DNA from: Novosphingobium mangrovisedimenti
GTDB lineage: Bacteria; Pseudomonadota; Alphaproteobacteria; Sphingomonadales; Sphingomonadaceae
Direction: 5' to 3'
Assembly (NCBI RefSeq): GCF_025153475.1
Contig: NZ_JANZXA010000002.1
Coordinates: 62,001 to 126,000 of the forward strand
DNA length: 64,000 bases
Shown here: positions 8,609-17,030 of the stretch, piece after piece
How positions within the stretch are numbered: position 1 is the first letter of the stretch
Layout: each line of letters begins with the position of its first letter
The notes under the pieces: generated by a model
Database searches by the model: none
What the model was told of the DNA's origin: nothing
The model's input: the letters and a program-made list of their open reading frames with translations, nothing else
Program-made: the position numbers and the translations under genes

Positions 8609-9277
8609 TTACCGTGCCGGGTAACGGAGCCTGCCCAGCAGGCGGGTTACGCTGAAATGCTCATCCGGCGCACGCAGCATTTGAGTCTTGGCCTTTTCGA
8701 AGCGGATGATGCCCTCGATCCGGCGGTTGAGGAAAGCACGCGTCTCGGCCTTCCCCTCGCTCTTGTCGCGGGCGAAGACATGCAGCGTCGCCGCATAGAT
8801 GCCCGCCAGAATCGTCCGCTTGGTGTAGTGGTTGTAGTCGGTCGCGGTATCCCCGGCGAGCCGCCACATGGCATCGGCACTGCGCCAGCCCAGCCGCGTG
8901 GAAGCGGCAAGGTTGCGCGGCAGAGCCATGATCGAAAGCGCGCGCGTCAGAGCCTCCTCGCGCCCGGCGACGGCATCGAGCCGCGCCATGACCAGCCGGC
9001 GGATGCGTTCCCGGACCGACAGGCCCGAAAGCGACTCGGCCGGCACCGCGCTCGCCATCTGCGCATCAACATGGCCGATCCAGGCCGCGATCATTGCCAT
9101 CGGCCCGTCCCGAAAGGCGAAGGCCGCCAGATCGCCGTCGACGCCCGCCGCAGCTGCGGCATGGGCAACGGCTTCCCTGCTCCAGCCGTCGAAGGCTGCG
9201 GCATCGGCAATGGCGGGCGCAAGCTGCACGCGCAGGGCGTCGAGGGTAGCGGGATCTTCCATCGTCTGCACTCTCAA
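8609..9277 (-). CDS. COQ9 family protein (ubiquinone biosynthesis)
   Basis: 222 residues of a TetR-like all-helical fold; the C-terminal region (YNHYTKRTILAGIYAATLHV) is characteristic of COQ9. In eukaryotes COQ9 binds lipids and delivers quinone intermediates to COQ7; alphaproteobacteria carry homologues. The start at 9277 overlaps the stop of the upstream ankyrin gene (ATGA), favouring it over the internal ATG at 9262. It forms a two-gene leftward unit with that gene. Confidence 0.85.
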   Translation of the reverse strand: MRVQTMEDPATLDALRVQLAPAIADAAAFDGWSREAVAHAAAAAGVDGDLAAFAFRDGPMAMIAAWIGHVDAQMASAVPAESLSGLSVRERIRRLVMARLDAVAGREEALTRALSIMALPRNLAASTRLGWRSADAMWRLAGDTATDYNHYTKRTILAGIYAATLHVFARDKSEGKAETRAFLNRRIEGIIRFEKAKTQMLRAPDEHFSVTRLLGRLRYPAR

Positions 9278-9933
9278 GGCACCGGACCGTAAACCGGCAT
9301 GGACGACTTGGAGGCATCCTTGCGTGCGTAGGTCTCGATAGTCGTAAGCAGGTTGCTGTCTTCGCCTTCGAGCTTGGCATAGTCGCGTGCGCTGCGGCCC
9401 GAATTGTCGGCACGGTCCGGATCGGCACCGGCCTCCAGCAGGGTCTTCATCAGACGCAGGTCATGCCGGTGTACGGCGAAAATCAGCGGCGTCTCGCCCG
9501 CGTCGTTCGAATCGTCCGTCCGCGCGTGGTGTTCGACCAGGAATTCGGCGCCCTCGCGCCAGCCGAGGTTGACCGCCAGTTGCAGGGGTGTGCGCCCACG
9601 GTCGTCCGCCTGGTTCACATTGGCCCCATGCGAGACGAGATAGTTGAGCCAGGTCAGGTCGCGCCGCTTGGTAACGATGTGCAATGCCGTCTCGCCCGAC
9701 GAGATGTCGCGTGCATTGACGATGCTCGCGGAATCCATGATGGCCTGCTCGACCTTCTCGCCCTCTTTCTTCTTGACCGCTTCGAGGAACTTGTAGCCAT
9801 CGGAGAAATCCGCATGGGCGGGGCTCGAAAGCAGCAGGCCCGCCGCAAGCACGGGAGCGGCCACCTTGAGGATCGTACGCGAGATGGCGTTCCCGCTTGC
9901 GATCCGCTTCATACCGGCAGTCATCTTGGACAC
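9274..9933 (-). CDS. Exported ankyrin-repeat protein
   Basis: 219 residues from a GTG at 9933, chosen because a perfect GGAGGA lies 8 nt upstream. An N-terminal signal peptide ends near SSPAHA-DFSDG. Four or so ankyrin repeats follow (GETALHIVTKRRD, GRTPLQLAVNLGW, GETPLIFAVHRHD, GRSARDYAKLEGE). Ankyrin repeats are protein-binding scaffolds; the partner is unknown and the location should be periplasmic. It is cotranscribed with coq9 through a 4-bp overlap and diverges from sco. Confidence 0.8.
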   Translation of the reverse strand: MSKMTAGMKRIASGNAISRTILKVAAPVLAAGLLLSSPAHADFSDGYKFLEAVKKKEGEKVEQAIMDSASIVNARDISSGETALHIVTKRRDLTWLNYLVSHGANVNQADDRGRTPLQLAVNLGWREGAEFLVEHHARTDDSNDAGETPLIFAVHRHDLRLMKTLLEAGADPDRADNSGRSARDYAKLEGEDSNLLTTIETYARKDASKSSMPVYGPVP

Positions 9934-10011
9934 CTTGAAATTCCTCCGAACTCTTCTCAATTCCGGGGCGACCCCGCCAGCTCCGCCTTGCACGGGAGCG
10001 TTTAGCAGAGC

Positions 10012-10674
10012 ATGAACCGCCACGCCATGACCTACCTAGACAATCGGCTCGCCCCCCTCGCCAGGGGCCTTGCCCGCCTGACGCTGCCCCTCGCGCTCGG
10101 ACTGGGGCTCGGCATGTCTCTTGCCGCCTGCCAGCAGCAGGGCCAGCAGGCCGAACGGCCGCCACTCGAAGGCGCCTCGATCGGCGGACCTTTCACGCTG
10201 GAGGACAAGAACGGCAAGACGGTGACCTGGGACCAGTTCAAGGGCAAATGGCGAATCGTCTACTTCGGCTACACCTTCTGCCCCGATGCCTGTCCGCTCG
10301 ATGTCCAGGCAATGATGCGCGGCTTCAACCAGTTCGCCGGGGAACGCCCGGATCTGGCGGCAAAAGTGCAGCCCATCTTCATTTCCATCGATCCCGAGCG
10401 CGATACGCCCAAGGTCGTCGGCGAATGGACGGCCGCCTTCGGTCCGCGCCTGCTGGGCCTGACCGGAACGCCCGAACAGGTAAAGCAGGCAGCCGATGCC
10501 TTCGCTGCCTACTACAAGCGCGGCGACGACACGCCCGGTGGCTACCTGATGGACCACAGCCGCGTCGCCTATCTCATGGACCCGGACGGCAAGCCCATCG
10601 CCATGCTGCTGCCGGTGGACCATGGCCCGCCGGCACCGGCCGTGGCAGCGGAACTGGCGAAATGGGTGAAATGA
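10012..10674 (+). CDS. SCO1/SenC family copper chaperone lipoprotein
   Basis: 220 residues. The signal peptide ends in the lipobox LAAC with Cys40 as lipidation site. A thioredoxin-like SCO domain carries the copper ligands Cys90 and Cys94 in CPDAC and His182 in LMDHS. SCO proteins deliver copper to the CuA centre of cytochrome c oxidase or act as thiol reductases. An in-frame ATG 15 bases later is an alternative start. The stop overlaps the next gene by ATGA. Confidence 0.9.
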   Translation: MNRHAMTYLDNRLAPLARGLARLTLPLALGLGLGMSLAACQQQGQQAERPPLEGASIGGPFTLEDKNGKTVTWDQFKGKWRIVYFGYTFCPDACPLDVQAMMRGFNQFAGERPDLAAKVQPIFISIDPERDTPKVVGEWTAAFGPRLLGLTGTPEQVKQAADAFAAYYKRGDDTPGGYLMDHSRVAYLMDPDGKPIAMLLPVDHGPPAPAVAAELAKWVK

Positions 10675-11153
10675 GACCTTTCTGGGAGCGCCCGCTCGAT
10701 TCGCTGAGCCGCGAGGAGTGGGAGGCGCTGTGCGACGGCTGCGGCCAGTGCTGCCTGCACAAGGTGGAAGATGCCGACACCGGCGAGATCTATCACACCA
10801 ACGTCGCCTGCAAGCTGCTCGACCTCAAGACCGCGCGCTGCAGCGACTACGCCAACCGCCGCAGCTTCGTGCCCGATTGCCTGCGGCTGACCCCGCAGAT
10901 TGCCGGTTCGCTGTCCTGGCTCCCGCCGAGTTGCGCCTATCGCCTGCGGGCCGAGGGCGATCCGCTGCCGGAATGGCACTACCTCGTGTGCGGAGACCGC
11001 AATGCGGTTCACGAGGCGGGCATGTCGGTGGCGGGCAAGGTGATCAGCGAGACCATTGCCGGCCCGCTCGAACAGCACATCGTCTGGCCCTATGGCGATG
11101 ACGAGGAGGATGAGCTGGAGGACGACGGCACCAACCCCTGGGACGTAAGCTGA
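10671..11153 (+). CDS. YcgN-like cysteine-cluster protein (UPF0260)
   Basis: 160 residues. Nine cysteines are visible, including C21, C24, C27 and C28 in [12 protein letters not shown] and later C47, C57, C70, C88 and C107, a pattern suggesting a bound Fe-S or zinc cluster. The biochemical role is not established. The acidic tail reads [11 protein letters not shown]. The gene overlaps the sco stop codon and is followed 5 bases later by the metallopeptidase gene, so the three are probably one transcript. Confidence 0.85.
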   Translation: MRPFWERPLDSLSREEWEALCDGCGQCCLHKVEDADTGEIYHTNVACKLLDLKTARCSDYANRRSFVPDCLRLTPQIAGSLSWLPPSCAYRLRAEGDPLPEWHYLVCGDRNAVHEAGMSVAGKVISETIAGPLEQHIVWPYGDDEEDELEDDGTNPWDVS

Positions 11154-11158
11154 CCGCC

Positions 11159-11884
11159 ATGCTCGACTGGCTGCGCCGCGATCCCCGAGCGGAGCCAACC
11201 GTAGAGGTTGCCGGGCGTGCCCTGCCCGTGACGATCCGCCGGCTCGAACGGGCGCGGCGCATGACCATGCGGCTTGCGCCCGACGGCAGCGAAGTGCGCA
11301 TCTCGATCCCGCGCTGGACGCGCACCGCCGAAGCGCTGGCCTTCGCCGAATCGCGTCGCGACTGGCTGGCGCGCCAGATCGAGGCCCTGCCTGCCGCAGT
11401 GCCGCTCGCCCACGGTTCAACGCTGCACTTTCGCGGCGAGGCGCTGACGCTGGCGCACGATCCCAAGGCCCCGCGCCGCCCGGCAAAGGTCGAAAGCGCC
11501 CTTCACGTCGGCGGCCCGGAAAGCTCGCTCGCCTCCCGCCTCCAGCGCTGGCTGCAGGCCGAAGCCCGCGAGGCGCTGGGCGGAGACCTTGCCGAATACT
11601 GCACCCGCGCCGCGCAGCCCACGCCCCGGCTCGCACTTACCAGCGCGCGGCGGCGCTGGGGCTCGTGCGCCTCCGACGGAACGGTCCGCATCAACTGGCG
11701 GCTGATCATGGCGCCGGACACGGTCCGCCGCTCGGTGGTGGCGCATGAAGTCGCGCACCTTGTCCACTTCGACCATTCGCCCGCGTTCCATCTGTGCCTG
11801 AAAGAGCTGTTCGAAGGCTCGGTCCACGATGCCAACCGCTGGCTGAAAGCGCACGGGCGCACGCTCTATCAGCCATTCGGGTAG
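11159..11884 (+). CDS. YgjP-like / M48-type metallopeptidase
   Basis: 241 residues of the DUF45/YgjP class. The zinc motif HEVAH is at 196-200 with a further candidate ligand His in FDHSPAFH. The family signature RRWGSC is at 165-170. No signal peptide, so it should be cytoplasmic. The substrate is unknown. Confidence 0.85.
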   Translation: MLDWLRRDPRAEPTVEVAGRALPVTIRRLERARRMTMRLAPDGSEVRISIPRWTRTAEALAFAESRRDWLARQIEALPAAVPLAHGSTLHFRGEALTLAHDPKAPRRPAKVESALHVGGPESSLASRLQRWLQAEAREALGGDLAEYCTRAAQPTPRLALTSARRRWGSCASDGTVRINWRLIMAPDTVRRSVVAHEVAHLVHFDHSPAFHLCLKELFEGSVHDANRWLKAHGRTLYQPFG

Positions 11885-11917
11885 CCTTCCGGCGGCGAAC
11901 GGCCTACATAGCGGCCC

Positions 11918-12373
11918 ATGTCCCTGTTCAAGCGCTCCGGATACTGGAAAGACGTCAATCCCACGGGAATGGTCGCGGACTTCATCGAAGTCTGGAAACA
12001 GGCCGGGCATAACCGCTGGCGCATCGCCGCCATTTCCGCCGCCTGCACTTTCGGCGTGTTCTACGTGATGTGGAATCAAGAGGCGAAGGGCCCGCACCCG
12101 CCGCCCAAGGTCGTCTATATTTCCACGCTGCCCGCGCACCGCACCGACGAGGAAATCATGGCCGAGAACATCGCCAACCAGAAGCGCAAGGAGGTCTGGC
12201 TGGCCGAGCAGGCCAAGCGCGACGAGGAAGTGCGCAACATCTACAAGGCCATCGGGCGCGCATCGGGCATGGACGTCGACAAGATCGAGCGCGAGGCCAA
12301 GGCCGAGCAGGCCGCCGAGGAAAAGGCCCGCGCCGAACGCTTCCGCCAGCAGCAGAGCCAGCAGCAGCAGTGA
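11918..12373 (+). CDS. Conserved hypothetical membrane-anchored protein
   Basis: 151 residues. One transmembrane segment near 38-52 ([17 protein letters not shown]) follows a cytoplasmic N-terminus ([15 protein letters not shown]). The rest is a charged, probably coiled-coil tail rich in Lys, Glu and Ala ending in a Gln/Ser tract. The function is not recognised. Its stop overlaps the GTG start of ribD, so it is translationally coupled to riboflavin synthesis genes. Confidence 0.75.
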   Translation: MSLFKRSGYWKDVNPTGMVADFIEVWKQAGHNRWRIAAISAACTFGVFYVMWNQEAKGPHPPPKVVYISTLPAHRTDEEIMAENIANQKRKEVWLAEQAKRDEEVRNIYKAIGRASGMDVDKIEREAKAEQAAEEKARAERFRQQQSQQQQ

Positions 12374-13344
12374 GCGACGACGCGCGCTGGCTGGCGGCGG
12401 CGGCCGCCCTCGCCGCACGTGCGAGGCCGCTGAGCCGCCCCAATCCCGGTGTCGGCGCGATCCTCGTCAAGGACGGAAAGGTCATCGCGCACGGCTGGAC
12501 CCACGCTGGCGGCCGTCCCCATGCCGAGGCCGTGGCGCTGGAAATAGCTGGCAAGGCCGCGCACGGCGCCACGCTCTACGTCACGCTCGAACCCTGCGCG
12601 CACCAGTCGCGGCGCGGCCCTGCCTGCGCCGATCTGGTGAGCGCGTCGGGTGTCGCCCGCGTCGTCATCGGCTGCATGGACCCGGACCCCCGCACTGCCG
12701 GCAGCGGCCTTGCCCGCGTGCGCGAAGCCGGAATCGCAGCCGAGTACCTGCCCTCCCTCGCCTGCGAGGCGAGTCTGTCGGGCTATCTGGCGTCCAAACA
12801 TCTCGGCCGTCCGGAAGTCACGCTCAAACTGGCGATGTCGCTCGACGGCTGCATTGCCATGGCCAGCGGCGAGAGCCAGTGGATCACCGGACCCGAAGCC
12901 CGCGCCCACACCCACGCCATGCGCGCGAAAGCCGATGCCATCCTCGTCGGCGGCGGCACGCTGCGCGCCGACAACCCGCGCCTCGACGTGCGCCTGCCCG
13001 GCCTTGCCGAACGCAGCCCCGAGCGCTGGGTACTCACGCGCGGCGAAGCGCCCGAAGGCTGGCGCGCCCTGCCCTCGCCCGATGCCATCGCAACGATGGA
13101 GGGCGTGCAGTACCTTTTCGTGGAAGGCGGCGCTAAGGCTGCCACGGCGTTTCTGGCCGCCGGTCTTGTCGACCGCCTGCTGATCTACCGCGCGCCGATC
13201 CTCGTCGGCGGCCGCCCCGCGCTGGGCGACTTCGGCCTTGCCGCGCTGTCACAGGCGCACGGAAAATGGCGCATGGGAGAGCGGCGGCAGCTTGGCAGCG
13301 ACACGCTGGAAGTCTACACGCGGACACCATGTTCACCGGAATAG
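12370..13344 (+). CDS. ribD: RibD, bifunctional deaminase/reductase of riboflavin synthesis
   Basis: 324 residues from a GTG that overlaps the preceding stop (GTGA). The N-terminal deaminase has zinc ligands HAE at 51-53, Cys76 in LEPCAHQ and Cys86. The C-terminal reductase begins near [13 protein letters not shown] and includes the NADPH-binding [15 protein letters not shown]. It converts the pyrimidine product of GTP cyclohydrolase II in two steps. The C-terminal region is slightly shorter than in E. coli (367 residues in all). It overlaps ribE by 16 bases. Confidence 0.94.
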   Translation: MSDDARWLAAAAALAARARPLSRPNPGVGAILVKDGKVIAHGWTHAGGRPHAEAVALEIAGKAAHGATLYVTLEPCAHQSRRGPACADLVSASGVARVVIGCMDPDPRTAGSGLARVREAGIAAEYLPSLACEASLSGYLASKHLGRPEVTLKLAMSLDGCIAMASGESQWITGPEARAHTHAMRAKADAILVGGGTLRADNPRLDVRLPGLAERSPERWVLTRGEAPEGWRALPSPDAIATMEGVQYLFVEGGAKAATAFLAAGLVDRLLIYRAPILVGGRPALGDFGLAALSQAHGKWRMGERRQLGSDTLEVYTRTPCSPE

Positions 13345-13946
13345 TCACCGCTATCGGCACCATCCGCGAAACCCGCAAGACCGGGGACCTTCGCGCCGTC
13401 ATCGCCTGCCCCTTCGATCCCGCAGAGATCGCAATGGGGGCCTCGATCGCCTGCTCGGGCGTATGCCTGACCGTGGTCGACAAGGGCGGCGCGCCCGGCG
13501 ATGCGTGGTTCGCGGTCGATATCTCGGGCGAATCGGTGGCCCGCACCGTACCCGGACGCTGGGAACAAGGCGGCAAGCTCAACCTCGAACCCGCACTCAA
13601 GCTGGGCGATGAACTGGGCGGCCACATCGTCACCGGCCACGTCGACGGCGTCGGCACGGTGGTGAGCGTGACGCCCGAGGGCGATTCGAAGAAGTTCGTG
13701 ATCGCCGCGCCCAAGGAACTGGCGCCCTATCTGGCCCCCAAGGGCTCGATCACTGTCGACGGCGTCTCGCTGACCGTGAACGAAGTCTCGGACGAGCCGG
13801 ACGGCACCTGCCACTTCACGCTCAACATCATCCCCCACACCGCCGAGGTCACCACCATCGGCGCGATGCAGGCGGGAGACGGCGTGAACCTGGAGATCGA
13901 CGTGCTGGCGCGCTACTTGCAGCGGATGCAATCGCTGCGGGGGTGA
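13329..13946 (+). CDS. ribE: Riboflavin synthase, alpha subunit
   Basis: 205 residues starting [12 protein letters not shown], the canonical N-terminus. Two lumazine-binding repeats are visible, each with a GDSVxV-like strand and a VTGHVDG or LTVNEV motif. The enzyme dismutates two lumazine molecules to riboflavin. It is named ribE here; some annotations use ribC. ribBA and ribH are not in the window downstream; a repeat/GIY-YIG cassette follows instead. Confidence 0.94.
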   Translation: MFTGIVTAIGTIRETRKTGDLRAVIACPFDPAEIAMGASIACSGVCLTVVDKGGAPGDAWFAVDISGESVARTVPGRWEQGGKLNLEPALKLGDELGGHIVTGHVDGVGTVVSVTPEGDSKKFVIAAPKELAPYLAPKGSITVDGVSLTVNEVSDEPDGTCHFTLNIIPHTAEVTTIGAMQAGDGVNLEIDVLARYLQRMQSLRG

Positions 13947-13978
13947 TGCCCAGCGGACCGAGAGCTCTGTGCAAGCGT

Positions 13979-14004
13979 CCTTCGACAAGCTCAGGACGAA
14001 CGGG
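13979..14004 (+). repeat. REP-like repeat copy 1 (forward)
   Basis: CCTTCGACAAGCTCAGG followed by ACGAACGGG. It is the dispersed sphingomonad-type inverted-repeat element, in forward orientation, paired with the reverse copy at 14063. Confidence 0.85.
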
Positions 14005-14062
14005 AGGTGGAGCAGATATTGCTTCCGCAATCCGGGGCCCATGCCTTTTCGCCATCCCCAAG

Positions 14063-14090
14063 CCCGCTCAGCCTGAGCCTGTCGAAGGCC
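14063..14090 (-). repeat. REP-like repeat copy 2 (reverse)
   Basis: Read on the minus strand: CCTTCGACAGGCTCAGGCTGAGCGGG. It overlaps the 3' end of the GIY-YIG gene and supplies its last codons and stop (TGA within CAGGCTGAGC). Confidence 0.88.
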
Positions 14091-14400
14091 GCGCACTACC
14101 CGTGGTTCCCGCCTGATCGCCGCTCCTGCATCGCGCAAGCTCGGCAACCAGCCCCCAGTCTCCCGCCATCATCGCTTCCTTCTTGGCCCTACTCCATCCC
14201 TTGAGTTTGCGTTCGGCAGCGAAGGCTTCGTCGCGGGTCTGAAAGCTTTCGGACCATAGAAACGTAACGGGACGCCGTCTGGCTGTGTAGCCTCCCATGG
14301 TTCCGGTCTGATGCTCGGCGATCCGGCGTTCAAGATCATCAGTGTGGCCGACGTAGTAACTGCCGTCCCGGCATCGCAGGATGTAGGTGAAGAACGCCAT
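14068..14400 (-). CDS. GIY-YIG nuclease (YhbQ/UPF0213-like) within a REP cassette
   Basis: 110 residues. The catalytic core is complete: TYILRC and SYYVGHT supply the two halves of the GIY-YIG motif, the Arg is in LERRIAEH, and the Glu is in DEAFAAERKLKGW. Small GIY-YIG proteins of this size are single-domain endonucleases of unclear cellular role. The last eight residues, ARPSTGSG, are encoded by the REP-like repeat at 14063-14090, so the gene and repeat are physically fused. Pairs of inverted repeats stand on both sides. The start codon is 26 bp from the right-hand forward repeat. Confidence 0.88.
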   Translation of the reverse strand: MAFFTYILRCRDGSYYVGHTDDLERRIAEHQTGTMGGYTARRRPVTFLWSESFQTRDEAFAAERKLKGWSRAKKEAMMAGDWGLVAELARCRSGDQAGTTGSARPSTGSG

Positions 14401-14425
14401 GCCCCAGAGTCTGACGTTGGTGGGT

Positions 14426-14453
14426 GGCCTTCGACAAGCTCAGGCTGAGCGGG
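14426..14453 (+). repeat. REP-like repeat copy 3 (forward)
   Basis: GGCCTTCGACAAGCTCAGG followed by CTGAGCGGG, in the upstream region of the GIY-YIG gene. Same orientation as copy 1 and opposite to copy 4. CTCAGGCTGAG makes a small internal palindrome. Confidence 0.88.
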
Positions 14454-14511
14454 AGCGGGTTAAAACTCGGCAAGAGGCTGGTTCACGTTTCAATCTTCGC
14501 CTCAAGAAACA

Positions 14512-14536
14512 CCGCTCATCCTGAGCTTGTCGAAGG
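14512..14536 (-). repeat. REP-like repeat copy 4 (reverse)
   Basis: On the minus strand CCTTCGACAAGCTCAGG then ATGAGCGG. It closes the second inverted pair, just past the 3' end of the leftward DJ-1/PfpI gene, where it could also form a terminator hairpin with copy 3. Confidence 0.86.
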
Positions 14537-14545
14537 ATGTTGATT

Positions 14546-15169
14546 TCAGCCCTGCCCCAACGGCTCCGCAACTGCCTCTGCACCCGCAATCGCGGCCATG
14601 GCCTGTTCGATGTAACGGGCCTTTTCCCCCACGGGTGCGACGTAATGGATCGCGTCGCGGGCATCCTCCAGCGAGGCGCCGCGCGCGATCATCCACGCTG
14701 CCAGATATTGCGAGGCCAGGCACCCGCCCGCCGTCGCCACATTGCCATGCGCAACGAACGGCGCATCGATGACGTCGACGCCCGCCTCGATGACCCAGGG
14801 CTTGGTCGTCAGGTCGGTACAGGCCGGCAGCGCACCGATCAGCCCCAGCTTCGCCAGCAGCAAGGTGCCGGAGCATTGCGCCCCGATCAGCTGACGCGAA
14901 GGATCGAGCCTTATCCGGGCGAGCAGATCGGCATCGGCCGCGATGTCCCGCGTCCTGATCCCGCTGCCGACGAGCACGGCATCCGCCTCGGCCGCGAATT
15001 CCAGCGGCTTCTGCCGGCGCACGGTAACGCCGTTCATCGACGTGACCTCCTCGGCAGGCGAGGTGATATGCGCCGCCCAGCCATGCGGCTTCATGCGATT
15101 GAGAATGGCCGATGCGATGAACGAGTCCAGCTCGTTAAACCCGTCGAATGTGAGAACCGCGATCTGCAT
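14546..15169 (-). CDS. DJ-1/PfpI family protein
   Basis: 207 residues with the glutamine-amidotransferase-like fold. The nucleophile elbow is GAQCSGTLLLAKLG, with Cys as the expected reactive residue; the start (MQIAVLTFDGFNELDS) is typical of the family. Members include chaperones, glyoxalases, isonitrile hydratases and regulators. No attached AraC domain is present, so a free enzyme is likely; the substrate is unknown. Confidence 0.85.
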   Translation of the reverse strand: MQIAVLTFDGFNELDSFIASAILNRMKPHGWAAHITSPAEEVTSMNGVTVRRQKPLEFAAEADAVLVGSGIRTRDIAADADLLARIRLDPSRQLIGAQCSGTLLLAKLGLIGALPACTDLTTKPWVIEAGVDVIDAPFVAHGNVATAGGCLASQYLAAWMIARGASLEDARDAIHYVAPVGEKARYIEQAMAAIAGAEAVAEPLGQG

Positions 15170-15188
15170 GGGATACCTCGTAGCTCGT

Positions 15189-15764
15189 TCAGCCGCGCCC
15201 CAGCGGCCCGTTTGCGAGCCCCTCGCGCGTGACCTCGTAGATCACATGGCGCACCATCACGCCGCCGCCACGCTCCAGCATGCGGGTACGGTCGGTCAGC
15301 ACGCCGCCGATGTTCTCCATGGCCTTGCGCGAGATCGCGTTATCCTCGCCGACCTGAAAGATCGCGCGTTCATAATGCGCCAGCGCGTGGGCGAGCATCA
15401 GGCGCTTGAACTCGGCGTTGTATCCCCGTCCCCAATACTTGCGGGCGAGGAACGACCAGCCAATCTCGATTTCACCCGGCCCTGTCAGTTCGGGCTCGTC
15501 GAACTGGCTCGACCCGATGATCTCGCCGCCAGCCCCTGCGGCAGAGCTCTGGGCATGCTTGTCGATGATCGCCAGCGCTCCGCCGCGCGTCATGGCATCG
15601 GCGAAGAACTTGCGGAACACCGGCTCCTGCCAGCGGTCGTACGAGGGATGGCCCGCCCAGATCTGCGGATCCGAGGCGACGACATAGAGCGCGCGCCAGT
15701 CATCGGGACGCAGGGGCCGGAGCGACAGCCGGTCCCCTTCCAGAACCGGCTGACGATCCATCAT
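15189..15764 (-). CDS. GNAT family N-acetyltransferase (RimJ/RimL-like)
   Basis: 191 residues. The N-terminus (VLEGDRLSLRPLRPDDW) is typical of the RimJ-type branch, which acetylates protein N-termini or small amines. The segment around KYWGRGYNAEFKRLMLAHAL supplies the acetyl-CoA binding region. The first ATG overlaps the stop of the aminotransferase gene (TGATG), so the two are cotranscribed. The substrate is unknown. Confidence 0.82.
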   Translation of the reverse strand: MMDRQPVLEGDRLSLRPLRPDDWRALYVVASDPQIWAGHPSYDRWQEPVFRKFFADAMTRGGALAIIDKHAQSSAAGAGGEIIGSSQFDEPELTGPGEIEIGWSFLARKYWGRGYNAEFKRLMLAHALAHYERAIFQVGEDNAISRKAMENIGGVLTDRTRMLERGGGVMVRHVIYEVTREGLANGPLGRG

Positions 15765-16942
15765 CAGCCGGTCACGTCCGCAACGGCGGCGATGAACTTG
15801 TCGATGTTGCCCGACGTCAGCCCGGCGACGTTGATACGGCCCGACCCGGCAAAATAGATGCCGTGTTCGGCGCGCATCGCCTGCACCTGCTCGGGCGTGA
15901 ACGGGATGATCGAGAACAGGCCGTTCTGTCCGCCGATTGGCGAAAGATCGACGCCGCCGGTCTTGCCGGCAGCGGCAAGCTTCGCGCGCATCTGGCGCAT
16001 GCGCTCGCGCATCTGGTCCAGCTCGTCGAGCCATTGCATGGTCAGAGCCTCGTCCTCAAGGATGAGGCGCACCGCCGCACCGCCGTGATCCGGCGGCTGC
16101 GACCAGTTGGCGCGGGCCAGCGAATGACCGTTCGACATGACCTTGGCGAGGTCCGCCGGATCGGCGACCATCGCATAGAGCGCGCCGACGCGGTCGCGGT
16201 AGAGGCCGAAGTTCTTGTCGCACGAATAGCACACCAGCGCCTCGGGCACGGCGGCCAGCACACGGCGCACGCCGTAGGCGTCCTCTTCCATGCCACGGCC
16301 CAGCCCCTGATAGGCCAGGTCGATCACCGGCAGCACCTTGCGCTCGGCCAGCAGACCGGCGATCTCGTCCCACTCGGCGTTCGAATAGTCGATGCCGGTC
16401 GGGTTGTGGCAGCAGCCGTGCAGCAGGACGGCATCGCCCTCGCCGGCATCGGCCAGCGCGGCGCGCAGTGCGTCCATGTCGGTGGTGCCGTCCGCCTTGG
16501 CATGGGCGAACTCGGAAACTTCAAGACCGAGGTCGGCGCAGATCTGGTTGTGATTCGGCCAGCTCGGCTTGCCGACGATCAGGCGCTTGCAGCCCGCACG
16601 CTTCACCATCGCGAGCGCGAGGCGCAGCGAGCCGGTGCCGCCGGGGGTCTGCATGCCCTCGATCCGGCCGTCCATCGTCGGATTCGCCTTGCCGAAGATG
16701 TAGGGCATGAGCGCGGTAACGAAACCCATGTCGCCCTCGGGGCCAAGGTAGGCCTTCGAATCCTGCGTCTCGACGAGTTTCTTCTCAGCCGCCTTGATCG
16801 CGCCGAAAACCGGGGTTTCCCCCTGACCGGTACGATAGACGCCCACGCCGAGGTCGATCTTGTCGGCGCGCGGGTCGTCGTTATGGAGCTTGATCAGCGC
16901 GAGAAGCGCGTCGGCGGGCTGTTGTTGCAGGTCGGTAAGCAT
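15764..16942 (-). CDS. Aromatic/aspartate aminotransferase, class I
   Basis: 392 residues, the usual length for the AspC/TyrB group. The N-terminus carries IDLGVGVYR. The PLP lysine is Lys243 in SCDKNFGLYRDRVG, and Asn180 in HNPTG is the cofactor-contacting residue. It exchanges amino groups between aspartate or aromatic amino acids and 2-oxoglutarate. Whether aspartate or aromatic substrates dominate cannot be told from the sequence. Confidence 0.92.
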   Translation of the reverse strand: MLTDLQQQPADALLALIKLHNDDPRADKIDLGVGVYRTGQGETPVFGAIKAAEKKLVETQDSKAYLGPEGDMGFVTALMPYIFGKANPTMDGRIEGMQTPGGTGSLRLALAMVKRAGCKRLIVGKPSWPNHNQICADLGLEVSEFAHAKADGTTDMDALRAALADAGEGDAVLLHGCCHNPTGIDYSNAEWDEIAGLLAERKVLPVIDLAYQGLGRGMEEDAYGVRRVLAAVPEALVCYSCDKNFGLYRDRVGALYAMVADPADLAKVMSNGHSLARANWSQPPDHGGAAVRLILEDEALTMQWLDELDQMRERMRQMRAKLAAAGKTGGVDLSPIGGQNGLFSIIPFTPEQVQAMRAEHGIYFAGSGRINVAGLTSGNIDKFIAAVADVTG

Positions 16943-17030
16943 GGCGGCGGGGGCTTACTCCCGCTCGCCACGCCGTGCAACAGGGGACAACACAATCCGT
17001 GAAGATAGCTTCGGGAGGGCCGCCCTGCCC

